NCBI GenBank assembly: GCA_034401135.1
Contig: JAWZSP010000003.1
Location: 2,356,001-2,420,000, forward strand
Reading direction: 5' to 3'
DNA: 64,000 nt
From: Volutella citrinella
Lineage: Eukaryota > Ascomycota > Sordariomycetes > Hypocreales > Nectriaceae
Of the stretch, positions 38,826 to 52,788 are shown one piece after another. Position numbers and translations under genes: made by a program. The first letter of the stretch is position 1. The number at the start of each line of letters is the position of its first letter. The notes beneath the pieces were generated by a model. The model was not told the origin of the DNA. It ran no database searches and saw nothing but the letters and a program-made list of their open reading frames with translations.

Positions 38826-39620
38826 CTATTCACTATATGCTGGTCCATATTCCTTCTTTAATGCCTCGCGAACGATTTGGCCACAGAGCTTGGCTGTCGG
38901 GTTGACACTGACAGCTAAGCCCTTGGCGATGGGATTGCCGTATCGTCCACCCAAGGCGAGGTCTTTTGAAGCAGCCTCCTCGAAGTCAATCCTCTCCCAC
39001 CTTGACTCTCGCAGCGTATCATCGACATCAAGCGAGCGGAGCAGCAATAGCTTGGATGTCTTCAGATAGAGGGCAGCCCTCTGGGTGTGCACCATGGACA
39101 AAGTGCGCGCGGCTCGCGGGGAAAGGGGATTGGAAGGAGACTGGGGCGACAAGAGTGCGATGGAGACCTCCATGTCTCGAATCATCGTAGCGGCCAAACG
39201 CCGTTTCTCGGACTGCTCAACCTTGGCGACCAGGGGCGCAGGGTGGTCAGTTGCGTCCGTGAGAAGGAGAGCATCGCCGTAGAGCCGCCGCAGAAGCTGT
39301 ACCCGATTATTTCTGGCACTGGCATAGTTTGGGTTTTCGAATATTATTTCATCAAAGCCAGAAAGGCATCCCTGATACTCCGCAATGGCTTCTGCTTTGG
39401 CTTCTGCTGACCCGAGTTCCCGTGATTGGACTTCGAGTTTCTGGATGGATAGAATGATTTCCCGCTCCTTGGCCACCACTCTCTCGTACACGGCTGTGTC
39501 GATGTTGGGATCAGCCGGCAGGGATGAGTCGAGCACAACCCCAGCCAAAGGATTTGACTCGGGGTCCTTGATTTTCTCGAGGACGTTGATGTCCCTTGTG
39601 CTGAGCGAGACACTCGTCAT
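38826..39620 (-). CDS. ttc36: TTC36-family tetratricopeptide repeat protein
   Basis: A single exon of 264 residues with ATG at 39620. The N-terminal motif KDPESNPLAGVVLD matches the NPDTPFGDIVGLD block of animal TTC36. The central ENPNYASARNNRVQLLRRLYGD matches the TPR block RASAYNNRAQARRLQGD. The C-terminal DFEEAASKDLALGG and VNPTAKLCGQIVREAL match DFERAARLGS and LNPYAALCNRMLADMM. It is longer than human TTC36 (about 190 residues) because of an insert between the TPR helices (about residues 150-190). TPR proteins act as binding scaffolds. Mouse TTC36 has been reported to bind and stabilise 4-hydroxyphenylpyruvate dioxygenase, and here that enzyme is encoded by the divergent neighbour. Confidence 0.85.
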   Translation of the reverse strand: MTSVSLSTRDINVLEKIKDPESNPLAGVVLDSSLPADPNIDTAVYERVVAKEREIILSIQKLEVQSRELGSAEAKAEAIAEYQGCLSGFDEIIFENPNYASARNNRVQLLRRLYGDALLLTDATDHPAPLVAKVEQSEKRRLAATMIRDMEVSIALLSPQSPSNPLSPRAARTLSMVHTQRAALYLKTSKLLLLRSLDVDDTLRESRWERIDFEEAASKDLALGGRYGNPIAKGLAVSVNPTAKLCGQIVREALKKEYGPAYSE

Positions 39621-41883
<2,263 letters not shown>

Positions 41884-44745
41884 TTGAGGGGAGGTTTTCA
41901 CAAGGACGAAAAGTGATTTTCCTGAAAGGAGGAGGGAGCGTGGTTAGTGCTTCAGCGCACATGGTAGCATGACAGGTGCGCGGAGGAATGTGACGATGTA
42001 TGAGAATCAAAGACTGCCACTGCCTTTTTATGAGGCCATGATAAGACGTCTATTGCCTTGGTTCGTTGGCTCGTTAGCATGTAGTTACATAGGCTCATGG
42101 GCAACCTGCCCGAGATCGCAATGTACATGAAGTCGAACCATCCAACCAACTCTGCGGATCCCGTTTTCTGTCTCCAATTGTAGCTGGTGCTATGGTTTCA
42201 GGGAGGCTTTATTACGGACATGTTTCCCCTTGCTTCTTCGGCGACTCTACATGACGAGACAGTTTGAGCGACAATGGGTTCGTTTTGGCTTTTACAACAC
42301 GGGTATCGAGGGGTCTTCTTCTTTACAAGCGATAACTCACGACAGGCCCACCAACAGTTACCTTAGAGAAGAAGTAATTAGACAGCGCCCACTGGCTGGT
42401 GTTGCGGGATTGTTGGAATCAGTGAGAGCTGCTACACTTGTTGCGTCGGATACTTGCTCGGCTCGATCCTGTGGAATCCACCTCTCCATGCGCAGTCAAT
42501 GAATGCGTGGCTGTGCTATACGCACATGTCAACTGACATGGCGATAATCCCATCCGAGGTTAGCCCACCAAGAACGACAGGACTACACCATGATGACGTT
42601 GCCAAGTTGAGAGCAGAACACGTTGACAGGATTGACAGACGGTGAACATACCCTAGATGCAAAAGTGGACGGTTCCGTATCGATGTTTGATGGTGTGTGG
42701 GCGGTGTGCAGTTCGTGGCGGACTCACTCTTAGACAGGTATTATTTTTGGTCGTCCCCGATGCATCTCTACGTGTCGCACTCGGATGCGTCCTCTGCCGG
42801 ATGGGGGTGGGCTTGGTGGGTTCTTTCGGGTGCCTGCTTCTGCACAGCCACGGCGACGCAAGTCCACCGCCCGTCCAAGTTTTGGATGTTCGTTCTACTC
42901 CGAGACGCAAGAAAGCAGCCGCTTGGCGCAATTGCCACGCAACGCGGCAACAGCAACCTGAAACATACAGAATCTTGACTTGTTGGTGTCCGCAGGCTCA
43001 GTGCAACCAACTCAGGGGACGGATGCGGCTGCAAGGTGGTAAATCCTGCTGTGCAGATCTGATTCTTGTCTCAGATTGGCCCCCTCCCCGCAAACGATGG
43101 CGGATAAAACCGTGTCGCAGAGTGGCCGACGCCACTCGGCTCGCAATAAGGCGATTTGCTTCATAGCCCGAAAAGCCAGAGTTGCCATGGCCATCAAAAC
43201 CTGATTCGGGGGGGACTACGCATGCATGAGCGAACTCAGTGAAGAGCCTGGCATGGCTGAAACCACGCACTAACTCGTACCCACGCTGGGGCGTCCTGTG
43301 AGATCAACCCTCCCGCGTGGAAAGTGTACCTAATTAGCAACAAACTCGGGTCACTCTGATTTGCAGATGGCGAGCATCATTGGGCGAATGAACGGCGCCA
43401 TCCAAGGGACGACGCAAGCTTAACGCTAGCCTGGCCAACGGCTAGCCACTCAAAGGAGCGTGATGGCATTAATAGAAAGTGGGCCACGGACGGGAATGGT
43501 TGGCTGGCGTCAAGTCGTCAATGCTCGAACGTCAACGGCAAAGAGAAGCGACGTAGGCAAATAATGACAATCAACCCCTCCGGATTGTTGACGTCAGATC
43601 AGTCGGGGGTCGAGCATCACGAGGGGGCACATCGACACCAAACCTATAGCACAATTCGTATGTATATTCGGCGGTGGGCCGGTGGTTCAAGGTTTGTGGG
43701 GATTGAGATCCAGACTTTGCTTTGCCATGAGGCAAGACAGCCTGGTGGTGGACGGGGACATTTTGGCGAGACGCATTTCGTACCTATAGGAAGGAGGGCA
43801 AATTAATATGTTGACTCATGTTTGTTGCAACTGTTTGTCAGTTTGATGGCAGCAGAGCGCGCCAGTCGACCAGGGGATCCCTTGCTAGACGGAGTATAGC
43901 GCAAAGCCGAGACAGAGCTGAAGCACCACTGTATGTACACTGATGATTTTCGCTACTCCCCATAGCAACCGTGAGTGAGTGCGGACAGGCTCTACTATTG
44001 CAAAAATTTTCTAGAGTTCTTTGTCGTTAGGTGTTGGCTTTTATGTGATCATTGTCCGTACAATCGATAGAGATATATGTGGCGATGGGAAGGGTGTTTA
44101 AGCCGGGGTTGTCGATTTGGCCGTGAGCAACCGACATCAGCCAGCAATTCACCCCCCCAGGGCCAGTCACTCTATGGTACGAAAATGGCCCACGTTGCGT
44201 GCAAGATCTCGGGCTTTGCCAAACTCATTAATTGCTAGTCAGTATTAAGACGGCGGGCTTGCAGTCTGGGCTGGGCGCGAGGGGTGGTTTGTCCGCCAAG
44301 GCCGTGGTAATTAGACGACGTCCAGAAAAGGATGTTGAAACGAGACGATGTGTCGCGACCCGCCCAACCCGGGGTTGCGCTCTTAGGCCCGGAGCAGTGC
44401 CGCTTTACCACTGACTGAACCGAGCCTGGCACCCGCCTGATATATGCCCGACCAACCAAGACCCATAATGCATAAAATCTAACAGAAACGGAGCCATGCC
44501 TCTTCCTGTCCCCATTTTGAAGTCCTGTTATGATGAGTCGGCAGAACGGCCAATAGATGCGGAACGGTACAGAGTGGGACGTCGGACTGCAAATTGGCCT
44601 CAGGTCGCATGAGAGGGGAGTGTTGAATTAGGATGCATGCCCGCTTCACAAGCTTGGTTTGCAATTCAAACGAACAAACAGGGAATCATCGATTTTCCGA
44701 CTGCAATGCTTCATAGTAATTCTTATCAAGAACTTAGGACAATAT
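41884..44745. other. Intergenic region downstream of HPPD
   Basis: The first 200-300 bases should be HPPD 3' UTR. The rest shows only short overlapping frames on both strands and no repeat or RNA gene until the tRNA at 44746. Confidence 0.6.
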
Positions 44746-44834
44746 GGTCGCATGATGTAGTGGTTATCATATTTGTCTTACAATCTAAACAATTGGCGCA
44801 CAAAAGGTCGCAGGTTCGATCCCTGCTGCGATCA
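44746..44834 (+). tRNA. trnV(uac): tRNA-Val, anticodon UAC, with 16-nt intron
   Basis: A 7-bp acceptor stem pairs GGTCGCA (44746-44752) with TGCGATC (44827-44833), with one G-U pair and discriminator A at 44834. The D arm ATGTAGTGGTTATCAT matches eukaryotic tRNA-Val. The anticodon stem TTTGT/ACAAA encloses a loop with anticodon TAC at 44779-44781, interrupted after position 37 by an intron at about 44783-44798. The T arm is GCAGG-TTCGATC-CCTGC. The internal A and B boxes for RNA polymerase III are therefore present. Confidence 0.93.
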
Positions 44835-44838
44835 TTTC

Positions 44839-44853
44839 TTTTTGCCTCTTTTT
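44839..44853 (+). terminator. RNA polymerase III T-tract terminator
   Basis: Two runs of five T (44839-44843 and 44849-44853) lie just after the tRNA, as expected for Pol III termination. Confidence 0.8.
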
Positions 44854-47067
44854 GCTCCTAGTGTCTGCATAAAGGTAGATAGCATTTTGCTCATAAATTT
44901 GATGCTTGGTCGTCAACACGTAATTGAGTGCAGGTGGACGGATGGTGGAGCAGGCCGGGCTGGAGCGATGCTGAATAAAGCGGCATGCGCGCTAGCCCGG
45001 GAAGGTGGCGCGTGGGAGAAATGACAACCAGCGACCCTCCCTCGCAGATGCTTTGATGACTGGATGTCGTATTCAGGCCCTGAACAGAGGCACTGAGTGG
45101 CTGGTCGTTTTAATGAGAGTCGTGGTGCGCATCGGTCCGTATCGGGAAGGCGTCTGTCGAACAGAGCAAGCCATGGGTCCAGAAGAAAAAGCAGATGCCA
45201 TGGGCCTGTCTGCCCTTGTCATGCCCATCATCTCTGCTTTGCATCACGCACACGCAGACCTACGCGCGCCCGACACGCACGCACCCTCTCAAGCCTCTAC
45301 ATGGTGCCAGCCCTGGCCAGGAGCATCGAGATGAGGCGCCGAGGCACCCACATGACTGGCCGTCACCTGGCTGCGGAAGAGGTGAGGGAGGGTTCGTGGG
45401 GAGCCCAAGAAATTGCTGCTCTGCGTCTGTCTCTACCCAGGAGTCACAGTGTGACTGATGCACAAACCTCGCTCAGAGAGTGCCGTCGGAGGGTGGACCT
45501 TGACTGGATGGCTGTGTCAGAGCTGAAGCACAGTTACGAGGGGGATCCCTCACGCACATCAATCCGAGGGTCCGCTCACCCGTGCAGACAAGATGGTTAA
45601 AAGCCGCGAACTACTGCGGAACGCACAGCCTGCGTGCGTATTCTCGGAGGCTTGGGGAGGAGTCCTGAAGCTGAGAGGGAGGGATCCTTCGCTGAAGCCC
45701 AGCCAGGCTTGCGAGGCTTGCTGGCCAGGGTTCGCCGATTATCCCTGTCGTGGAATGCCATACCAATTATCTTCTTCTTCTCTTCATCAGATCTATTCAT
45801 GGCCTTGCACTAGTTATGGATGACATATGGACTCGGGCGTTGTTCCAGACGGAGTAATACGAACCATGTTGTGGTGTCCCACGATTGCTTAGGTACCTTG
45901 GTGCGGATTGCTTCCCTCCGAGTCCTGTGCTGGTAATAATAGTAATACTTGCCATGTGTATCCTAATCTCAACGACGTCGCCACCACTTCTCGCAGTCTC
46001 GCATCTCGCCTGGCTTTAATATGTGGTCGTGTGGCCCTGTGGCCTGTGTGCGAGCACATGGCTGGTTTCCTGGCCACGCTCATCGACAAGAGGCGCACGA
46101 GAGGACCATGTCTCACGCCGAAGCAATTTCGTAGCCCGGCCTCATCAGGCGTGGGCTGTTACAATCAGCCGTGCGCCAGCCAATAGCCGGCGCGCCTCCG
46201 GCCAAGGGGACCCCCTAGCGTGGGCCGGTGCAAGCCCGGGCACAGGAGCCAGTCGGTGGGCTGGTTCCTGCCTTAGAGGCACCCTCCCCTTCCAGGGCGT
46301 GGCCAGGGCTTGGCCAGGGCGCCCAAGGCACTCAGGGCACTTCTGGCCGCCCAGCCTGCCCCAAAATGGGGCCCTCGGGGGGGTGCGTGGGCCCACTGAG
46401 CAGGCTGAACCTGGGGAGGGCCCCTCTTGGACTGGGCCGGACTCTTTGGTTGCCCTGATTAATTGGCCCCAGCCGCCTTGGGTAACCAGCTGCGTTTCCT
46501 TGGAACAACACCCAAGCCCACCTGCTGCTCGGCCAGAGCTGCTCCTCGCTACCGCCGCCGAATCCTGCTCCTGCGCAGCCCTCCTCATCCTCCTCCACCA
46601 CAACACCTCGTTCCGCCCTCACAAAACCGTTTGCGATCTCGACGGCATTCGCGCACGCGCGCCGACGATCCTGAGTGCCTCGCTCTCCTTCATTGCCCCG
46701 GCAAAATCGTGTGGGCCGTGGCCTTGGCTCCATCACCCGACGACGACTTTAGAGGAGAACACGCCAGCCGCCATTTTCGGGGCCTCGCTTCGGTCGCATC
46801 CAGCCACCCGACCCAGCAACCAAACATCAGGGAACAACAAAGGGACAAAAAAAAGACGACGATAATTATTTGGAACTTTCGCGCGACGTGCTCGCTGCAT
46901 CGATATTGTTAGCGATTCCGTCAATCTCCTCCATCACTCGAACCGCACCGTTTGCGTTGTTACTGTTACTATTCGGCATTGACCCAGCCGGCGATCACTT
47001 CCACCCCTAATTGTGATTGCGTCTGGGTGCCCGTCCTCCGTCGCCATCAAGCTATACAGCAGTCACA
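44854..47067. other. Intergenic region upstream of the CHS7-family gene
   Basis: No supported gene. A plus-strand frame of 280 codons (46023-46865) lacks any domain and coincides with a very GC-rich, CCAGGGC-rich patch at about 46180-46480, which makes long chance frames likely. The last 300 bases should be promoter and 5' UTR of the CHS7-family gene. Confidence 0.55.
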
Positions 47068-48226
47068 ATGGGGTCTTTTGGAGAATTCAGAGTACGGCCC
47101 CGCTGCTCCGTTGACGGGAGAATCCCCCGTTATTGTCTGATGAGCGTCTAACACGTGTGGTGCAACAGAGCTTCTGCCGCGATGCGACACTCCCTGTCTG
47201 CAATGTATGTAGATTCCACCCCGAACGCCTCGCGTGGCTGTGCAACGGCATCAAGAACCCTATCTAACTCTCTGTGCAGCTCCTATCGCCAACGTACAAC
47301 CAGTCTGGCCCGTGGGACAATGGCCAAAATTGCATTCTCAAAGGCATCTCCTTGAGCGGCGGAAACCATCTCGCCAACCTGGGCTCCATCGTCGTCTGTG
47401 CCATGGCCATCGGTGTTTCTGGATTTCTCCTGTGGAAGTCGGACCGGAAGAGAGCCGCTGTGGGCCGAAGGTATGCTTAAACGCCGTTTCAAACCTTCTT
47501 GTGGCAACTAGCTGACACTCAACTTATAGGGAAATGCAAATGTTCCTACTGGGATACATCCTGATTTGCATTTGCGAAGTGTTTTCTGTCGGCGGGTTTC
47601 CTTTCAACGACACGGCTCGCGTGGTAAGATGAACCGTTTCCTCGCATCAGTGTCTCAAACGCTAATCGGTTCAGGCCTTCACTGCCGTGCACATTGGCGC
47701 GATTGTGGCTACGACTTGGATTCTGATGCTCAATGCCGTGGTGGGATACCAGCTAATTGACGATGGCACACCCATGTCAATTGCCCTCTTCACCATTTCC
47801 GGAGCTGTTCTGCTCATTGGTACCGGTTACATCGCTCTCGACACTGGCCTCGACTTCACCGGCTACTGGGAGTCGAGCCGGGCACTCCAGGGCCAGAACA
47901 AGAACACCGCCCTCTACGTCATGTACCAGTTGGTTCCCCTCATCTTCCTGGTTGCCTACTTCATCCTGGAGGCCATCCTGGTCATTCACGTCCTGCGTGA
48001 GATCCGCCCTATGATCTACTTGACGGGTGCCCTGGTCCTCTTCGCTGCCGGCCAGGTTTTCAACTACGTTGTCAGCAAATACATCTGCGACGGAACCTCG
48101 GGTGCGATCGACGGTGCCTTCTTCGAGACGCTTCTCACTCTGCTTTCGGTTGTCATGGTCTGGATCTTCTGGGCCAGCATCACCGAGGACGACTGGCCAA
48201 TGCCTGTTTCTTCGCCCTATCCCTGA
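47068..48226 (+). CDS. chs7: CHS7-family chitin synthase export chaperone
   Basis: Exons are 47068..47091, 47169..47204, 47280..47470, 47530..47623 and 47675..48226, giving 298 residues. Introns of 77, 75, 59 and 51 nt all close in frame. The first two exons code only 8 and 12 residues and produce MGSFGEFRSFCRDATLPVCN, the N-terminus expected for the family (compare yeast FAAICSKTPLPLC). About seven membrane segments follow, with family motifs YQLIDDGTPMS and LFAAGQVFNYVVSKYICDG. In yeast, Chs7 lets chitin synthase III leave the ER. Filamentous fungi often have more than one member, so this may be a Chs7 paralogue. It is a little shorter than the yeast protein (316 residues). Confidence 0.88.
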
Positions 48227-49117
48227 GCGGAGCGGAAGCGGAGCGGACAGCATTTGCATGGCTTCTTGGAGTGGCGTTAGGGACTGGTGGCGTACCATTA
48301 TTGGCTTCGATCTCTCTTTTGCTCGACGACTGCTCATGGTCGAACGACGTACAACGTTGATGGAAATGATTTTTATCTTTGAAGAGGAGCAAAAGGAGTG
48401 TTGGCATTCATTTACATTTTTTGCACTTGCCTCTTGCACCTTGCGGGTGCTTGACGCGCGACGCCTTGGTTATTTCCGCGAGGGGAACCTTGCATGCGTC
48501 CTTTGGTGACGATGGAGGAAAGCCTCGGCGACGTCGCGTGTGGTGGAAGAAGGATCAGTTGGACGGTGGATGTCTATACGCGGTGTTGGTTGTTGTCGCT
48601 ACCTGCCAGCTCGTGCGTATTGATTGTTATTTAGCTTAGACCTGGCTTCGTAGTATACCCTGACTGAGCGACTAATACATAGTAACTCGATGTAACTTCG
48701 AGTAATACAACAGATATTTGCATACGAAACGCCAGGAGCGGAGACTAAATGGATTGATGTTTTGGCGGCCGGGGTATTTGTGATCAAGTATTTATTTCCA
48801 TGGCTCTGGACTGTCTTGACTTGAATCTCTTGAGAAAGCAGCAGTTCTGTTTGAGGCGTGCTCCAATTGAAAGTTACGCCTGTCTAGACGTTTTGGCCCA
48901 TGTGCCATTGGTGGCTCCACCAGCTGCCGGGAGCTGGAGTGGATCATGACGAGGCTGCCAACTGCCGATCGTAGCCTTGCCTCTACATCTTCAATCAGCC
49001 TTCACGTTCAGCGAACTAAGCGCTGTCGAACCACCATAGTCTCACCTCCTTTCGAACGACCCGCCACGCGTGGCAAAGAACACACCACAGAATTCCCCGC
49101 TCCATCGATTTCACATC
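48227..49117. other. Intergenic region between CHS7-family gene and ssl1
   Basis: Contains the 3' UTR of the upstream gene and the promoter of ssl1. No other feature seen. Confidence 0.6.
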
Positions 49118-50617
49118 ATGGCCGACTCCGACGGCGAGTATGTCGCCGACGGCATGTCCGACGACGACCTCATGGACCACCGAGTGACGGACGACGATCA
49201 GCAGCCCACGGGCGGCAAATCCTCCCGAGGACGAAAGGGGGACCGCAACCAGGCACGCGCATGGGAAGTCTCGAAGCGCACATGGGAGACAAACCTGCCC
49301 GAAGAGGACCAGGACGGCGTGCTCAACCTCACGGCCCTCGAGGCAGAGAAGCGCAAGCGGCTGCTCCGTGATACGACGCCCCTTCAGCGCGGCATCATCC
49401 GCCACCTCGTGCTGGTGTTGGACATGTCGTTCGCCATGGCGGAGAAGGATCTCCTGCCGACGCGCTACCGACTGGCTCTGGGGTACGCGGCAGCGTTCGT
49501 CCGGGAGTTTTTTGAGCAGAACCCCATCTCGCAGCTGGGCATCATCGGCATGCGTGACGGCGTCGCCGTTAGGATCAGCGATGTTGGAGGAAACCCGGCC
49601 GAGCACTTGGAGAAACTGAAAGGATTGGAGAACCAGGACCCCCAGGGCAACCCGAGTCTACAGAATGCACTCGAGATGTGCCGTGGAGCGCTGTTGTAAG
49701 GATTTTTGTTCTGTTGTCCCCCGGGTTCCGCGCTCTCTAGGCTGACCTCATCTCTCCCCAGCCATGCGCCCTCACACGGCACCCGAGAAGTGCTCATAGT
49801 GTACGGGGCGCTTCTCTCGAGCGACCCGGGCGATATCCACGAGACGATTGGGAACCTGATCACCGACCGGGTGCGCGTGTCCATCGTCGGGCTGTCGGCG
49901 CAGGTGGCAGTTTGCGCCGACATCTGCTCGAGGACCAACGCGGGCGACGAGTCGCAGTACAACGTCGCCATGGACGAGGTGCATTTCCGCGAGCTCTTCC
50001 TGGCGGCGACGACGCCGCCCGTCACCCGCACCAAGGAGCAGAGCACCGCCAGCCTGCTCATGATGGGCTTCCCGTCGCGCACCCTCGCCCCGGACGGCAC
50101 CACCAGCTTCTGCGCCTGCCACAACCGCCCTTTTCGAGAGGGCTATCTCTGTACCCGGTGCGGCACCCGCGTGTGCCGTCTGCCCGCCGAGTGCCCAGCC
50201 TGTGGTCTGACGCTCATCCTGTCCACGCACCTGGCCCGGTCGTACCATCACCTGTTCCCGCTGCGGAACTGGGTGGAAGTCCCCTGGGCTGGCGCTGTGC
50301 GGTCCGTCTCCTGCTTCTCGTGCCTGGCGCCGTTTCCCGAGCCGCCCAAGACGGCTGGTGCGGCGGCGGCCAAGGACAAGGCCTCGGAGGGCGACGCCGG
50401 GGCTCGTCCGGCGGCCAAGGGCGTCAGCGAGAGCGGGAGATATGCGTGCGAGGTGTGCGGACAACACTTTTGCATCGACTGCGACGTCTTTGCGCATGAA
50501 GTCATCCACAACTGCCCGGGATGCCAGAGCCAGACTACGCCGCAACAGGCTTCGACGGCAGCACCCGAGACTAACGGCAACGCGCATGCCAACGGCGACG
50601 TTGAGATGACGAGTTAG
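49118..50617 (+). CDS. ssl1: TFIIH core subunit SSL1 (p44 homologue)
   Basis: Exons are 49118..49695 and 49762..50617, giving 477 residues. The 66-nt intron has donor GTAAGG and closes in frame. ATG at 49118 (MADSDGEYVADG) is chosen over an upstream in-frame start at 49070 because it begins the conserved acidic N-terminus. A von Willebrand A domain follows (LVLVLDMSFAMAEKDL). C-terminal zinc modules are CTRCGTRVCRLPAECPACG and the C1-like/RING region CEVCGQHFCIDCDVF ending in CPGC. SSL1 is part of the TFIIH core, stimulates the Rad3/XPD helicase, and works in transcription initiation and nucleotide-excision repair. A low-complexity Ala/Lys insert lies between the zinc modules. Confidence 0.96.
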
Positions 50618-52788
50618 ACGCGTTCAGCTAGGCGGGAGACGAAGGGCTTGTGCATGGAAGCTTCGGCTGGGCCCAGCTACAGAGGCATCGGGGTGTTTCA
50701 ATGTATTTTTTACTTGCGCGGGGGGCTGGGGGAACTGCGATTCATTTACCACTTAGCCAGCGTTGACCAAGGACGGCATTCGCGCGGCCCCGATGGGTTA
50801 CGGTGGGGGAAGGGCTTCAAATACGGCGTATCGGTAGAAAAATGTGTTGAGTATGATTGTATTTCGGGACGTCGTCTGTTTTCCTCGTTCCTGCGTACGC
50901 AGCTGTAGCTGTCTCGATACGATACTGAGCAGCGTCATTCTGGCCATTCCGTTTGTTTGCTGCCCCCGGGTGATTGCCTGTTTTTTATCCATTAAACTAG
51001 TTGTAACGAGTGGCATGATGAGATTGTCTGCTAGTCAACATACCAGGCTTGTAAGACTCATGGTTTGTTGAGTGACGGAGATTTGGAGTCTTTGGGAGTG
51101 AAGCCATACGGGCCGGGTATATGACTGGCCTGGCCTGATAGGGAATTGTCGTTGATGTATTCTCTGGCCCAGATAAATATTCATTCTCTATAGCTTTATT
51201 AAATGCCGGACTTTTTTAGTCTGATAAGGCCTTCGTCCCCTTTCAACTTTGTTACCCTCCACCTTCTAAGCCCCAGTCCTACTTCGAGCCAACTCGAGAC
51301 AAACCCTAGTTCGTAATGCAATGCGTTCGCAGTTACACGTAAAGCCCCCGTAGAAACATCTAGCTGTATAACCATGTCCGTACTGGCCCTAATGGGCCCA
51401 GGAAGGGAATGTGAAAAGATGCATGTCCTCTTGAAGCACTTGGTCCCTGAACATCAGGCTCAGCCTAGACCACGGCTTGAGCAACCAATCAATGATGCAA
51501 ACTTCTGGCTGCCTACCTTATGTGAAACATATATTTTTTAGTGACAACTCCTGCTATGTTCAAAGTGCTCGATGTCCACAATCGTCTCCAGGCTGCGTCC
51601 CTTTGAAGGAAACAATTAATTGGGTCATCTAAAGTCGGCCTAGCAGCAGTTGCACAATTCAGTCCCTTCACCACGCTAAAAACTGGTTGGAAGTTGATGA
51701 GTTGACGCTTCTGTCCCTTCTTTTGCCGTGCCTGGTGGGAAGTTAAGCCCCCGCACGTGGTTAGGAGATCCCACCTCTGGACGATTTCTGTACCGCGTGT
51801 GCCCGTGCCTTCTTCCGCCTTCTGTGCAATTGAACTCCCGTCTCGGCCGCCCTGAGACCCCTCAACACCATGCCGCTCATGACCAGAACCAGCCACTCCG
51901 GTACTGTGACGGTGGGACGCGGTGACGTAGTTCGGGGCCCACTGGCGGCGTGGTGCGGTTGATCATTCTCTTACGGCCAATATTCCTGGCCTAGCGCGCG
52001 TGCCGCTTTAATTCAGTCTCCCGCGCAGCTATTTGTACAATTTTAACGGTTGCTTAAAGGATGCTAAGTTATTAACGGACCAAAGACAAGCTGTCCCGTT
52101 TCAAACTGAGGTTAGCCCACCTCTGGCTCCTCTGGGCCTTACTGGTCTGCCCGTACAACTGGTATGCCACTTTTACTACATCAGCCGGCTGGTCTGCCTC
52201 TTGCTATTGGTATGCCATTGGTCTGCATCCCGGGCCACTATAGAGCGTTAAAACACCAAGCTCTCACAGGCTTGTCTTTAGTTAGGCCTTGTGGCTGGTT
52301 CATCCAACGCTGGCTCCCTCGCTCTCAATACCTGACATGAGATCAAGCCAATCGTAGCATTATGTTGTGTCATCTACTATCCGTAATCAGGGGAAGAGAG
52401 AGATACATACGTATGACAGGTTTTCGTTGGTTACCCTGGCCCTTGCGCAAGACATCCGGTGTCCTGACCCGCGGTACTCCATCTTATTACACCCCGTCTC
52501 CCCAGTTCCCCGGTCTCCCAGCGTGGATCCTGGCTTATTTAGCGCGCCGGTCTGGGCCCATTGCGAGTCGCATTTCCTCCTTCGGTATACTCTCCCACGC
52601 TGAATGGCAGTTTCCTAGTCAATTATTTCGACAGACTCTTGACGTCGAACGATGTTTTGAAAGGTGAGTTGAGGATCCACAGGGTCGTTAAAACCCAGGA
52701 GATGCCTTGTGAGTGATGCTCTGAAATATCACAACATCATTCATCCATTCCACTTTTATCAAGCACAACGATAACAACGACTAAAGCC
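50618..52788. other. Intergenic region upstream of the permease
   Basis: No supported gene. It contains the ssl1 3' UTR at the left and the permease promoter at the right, including the TGCGA-N-TCGCA element. Around 52130-52215 the units GGTCTGC and GGTATGCCA each appear at least twice, a weak degenerate duplication. Confidence 0.55.
52562..52577 (-). promoter_or_regulatory. Cluster promoter element, copy 1 (permease)
   Basis: On the minus strand this reads GGAAATGCGACTCGCA. It matches the aminotransferase copy in 15 of 16 bases; the only difference is the centre of the inverted repeat TGCGA-N-TCGCA. It lies about 210 bases before the permease ATG. It is probably a factor-binding site. Confidence 0.65.

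Noticed and set aside
46023..46865. Plus-strand frame of 280 codons
   Set aside because: It lies in a very GC-rich patch with overlapping frames on the other strand, no domain, and Pro/Ala/Arg composition expected by chance.
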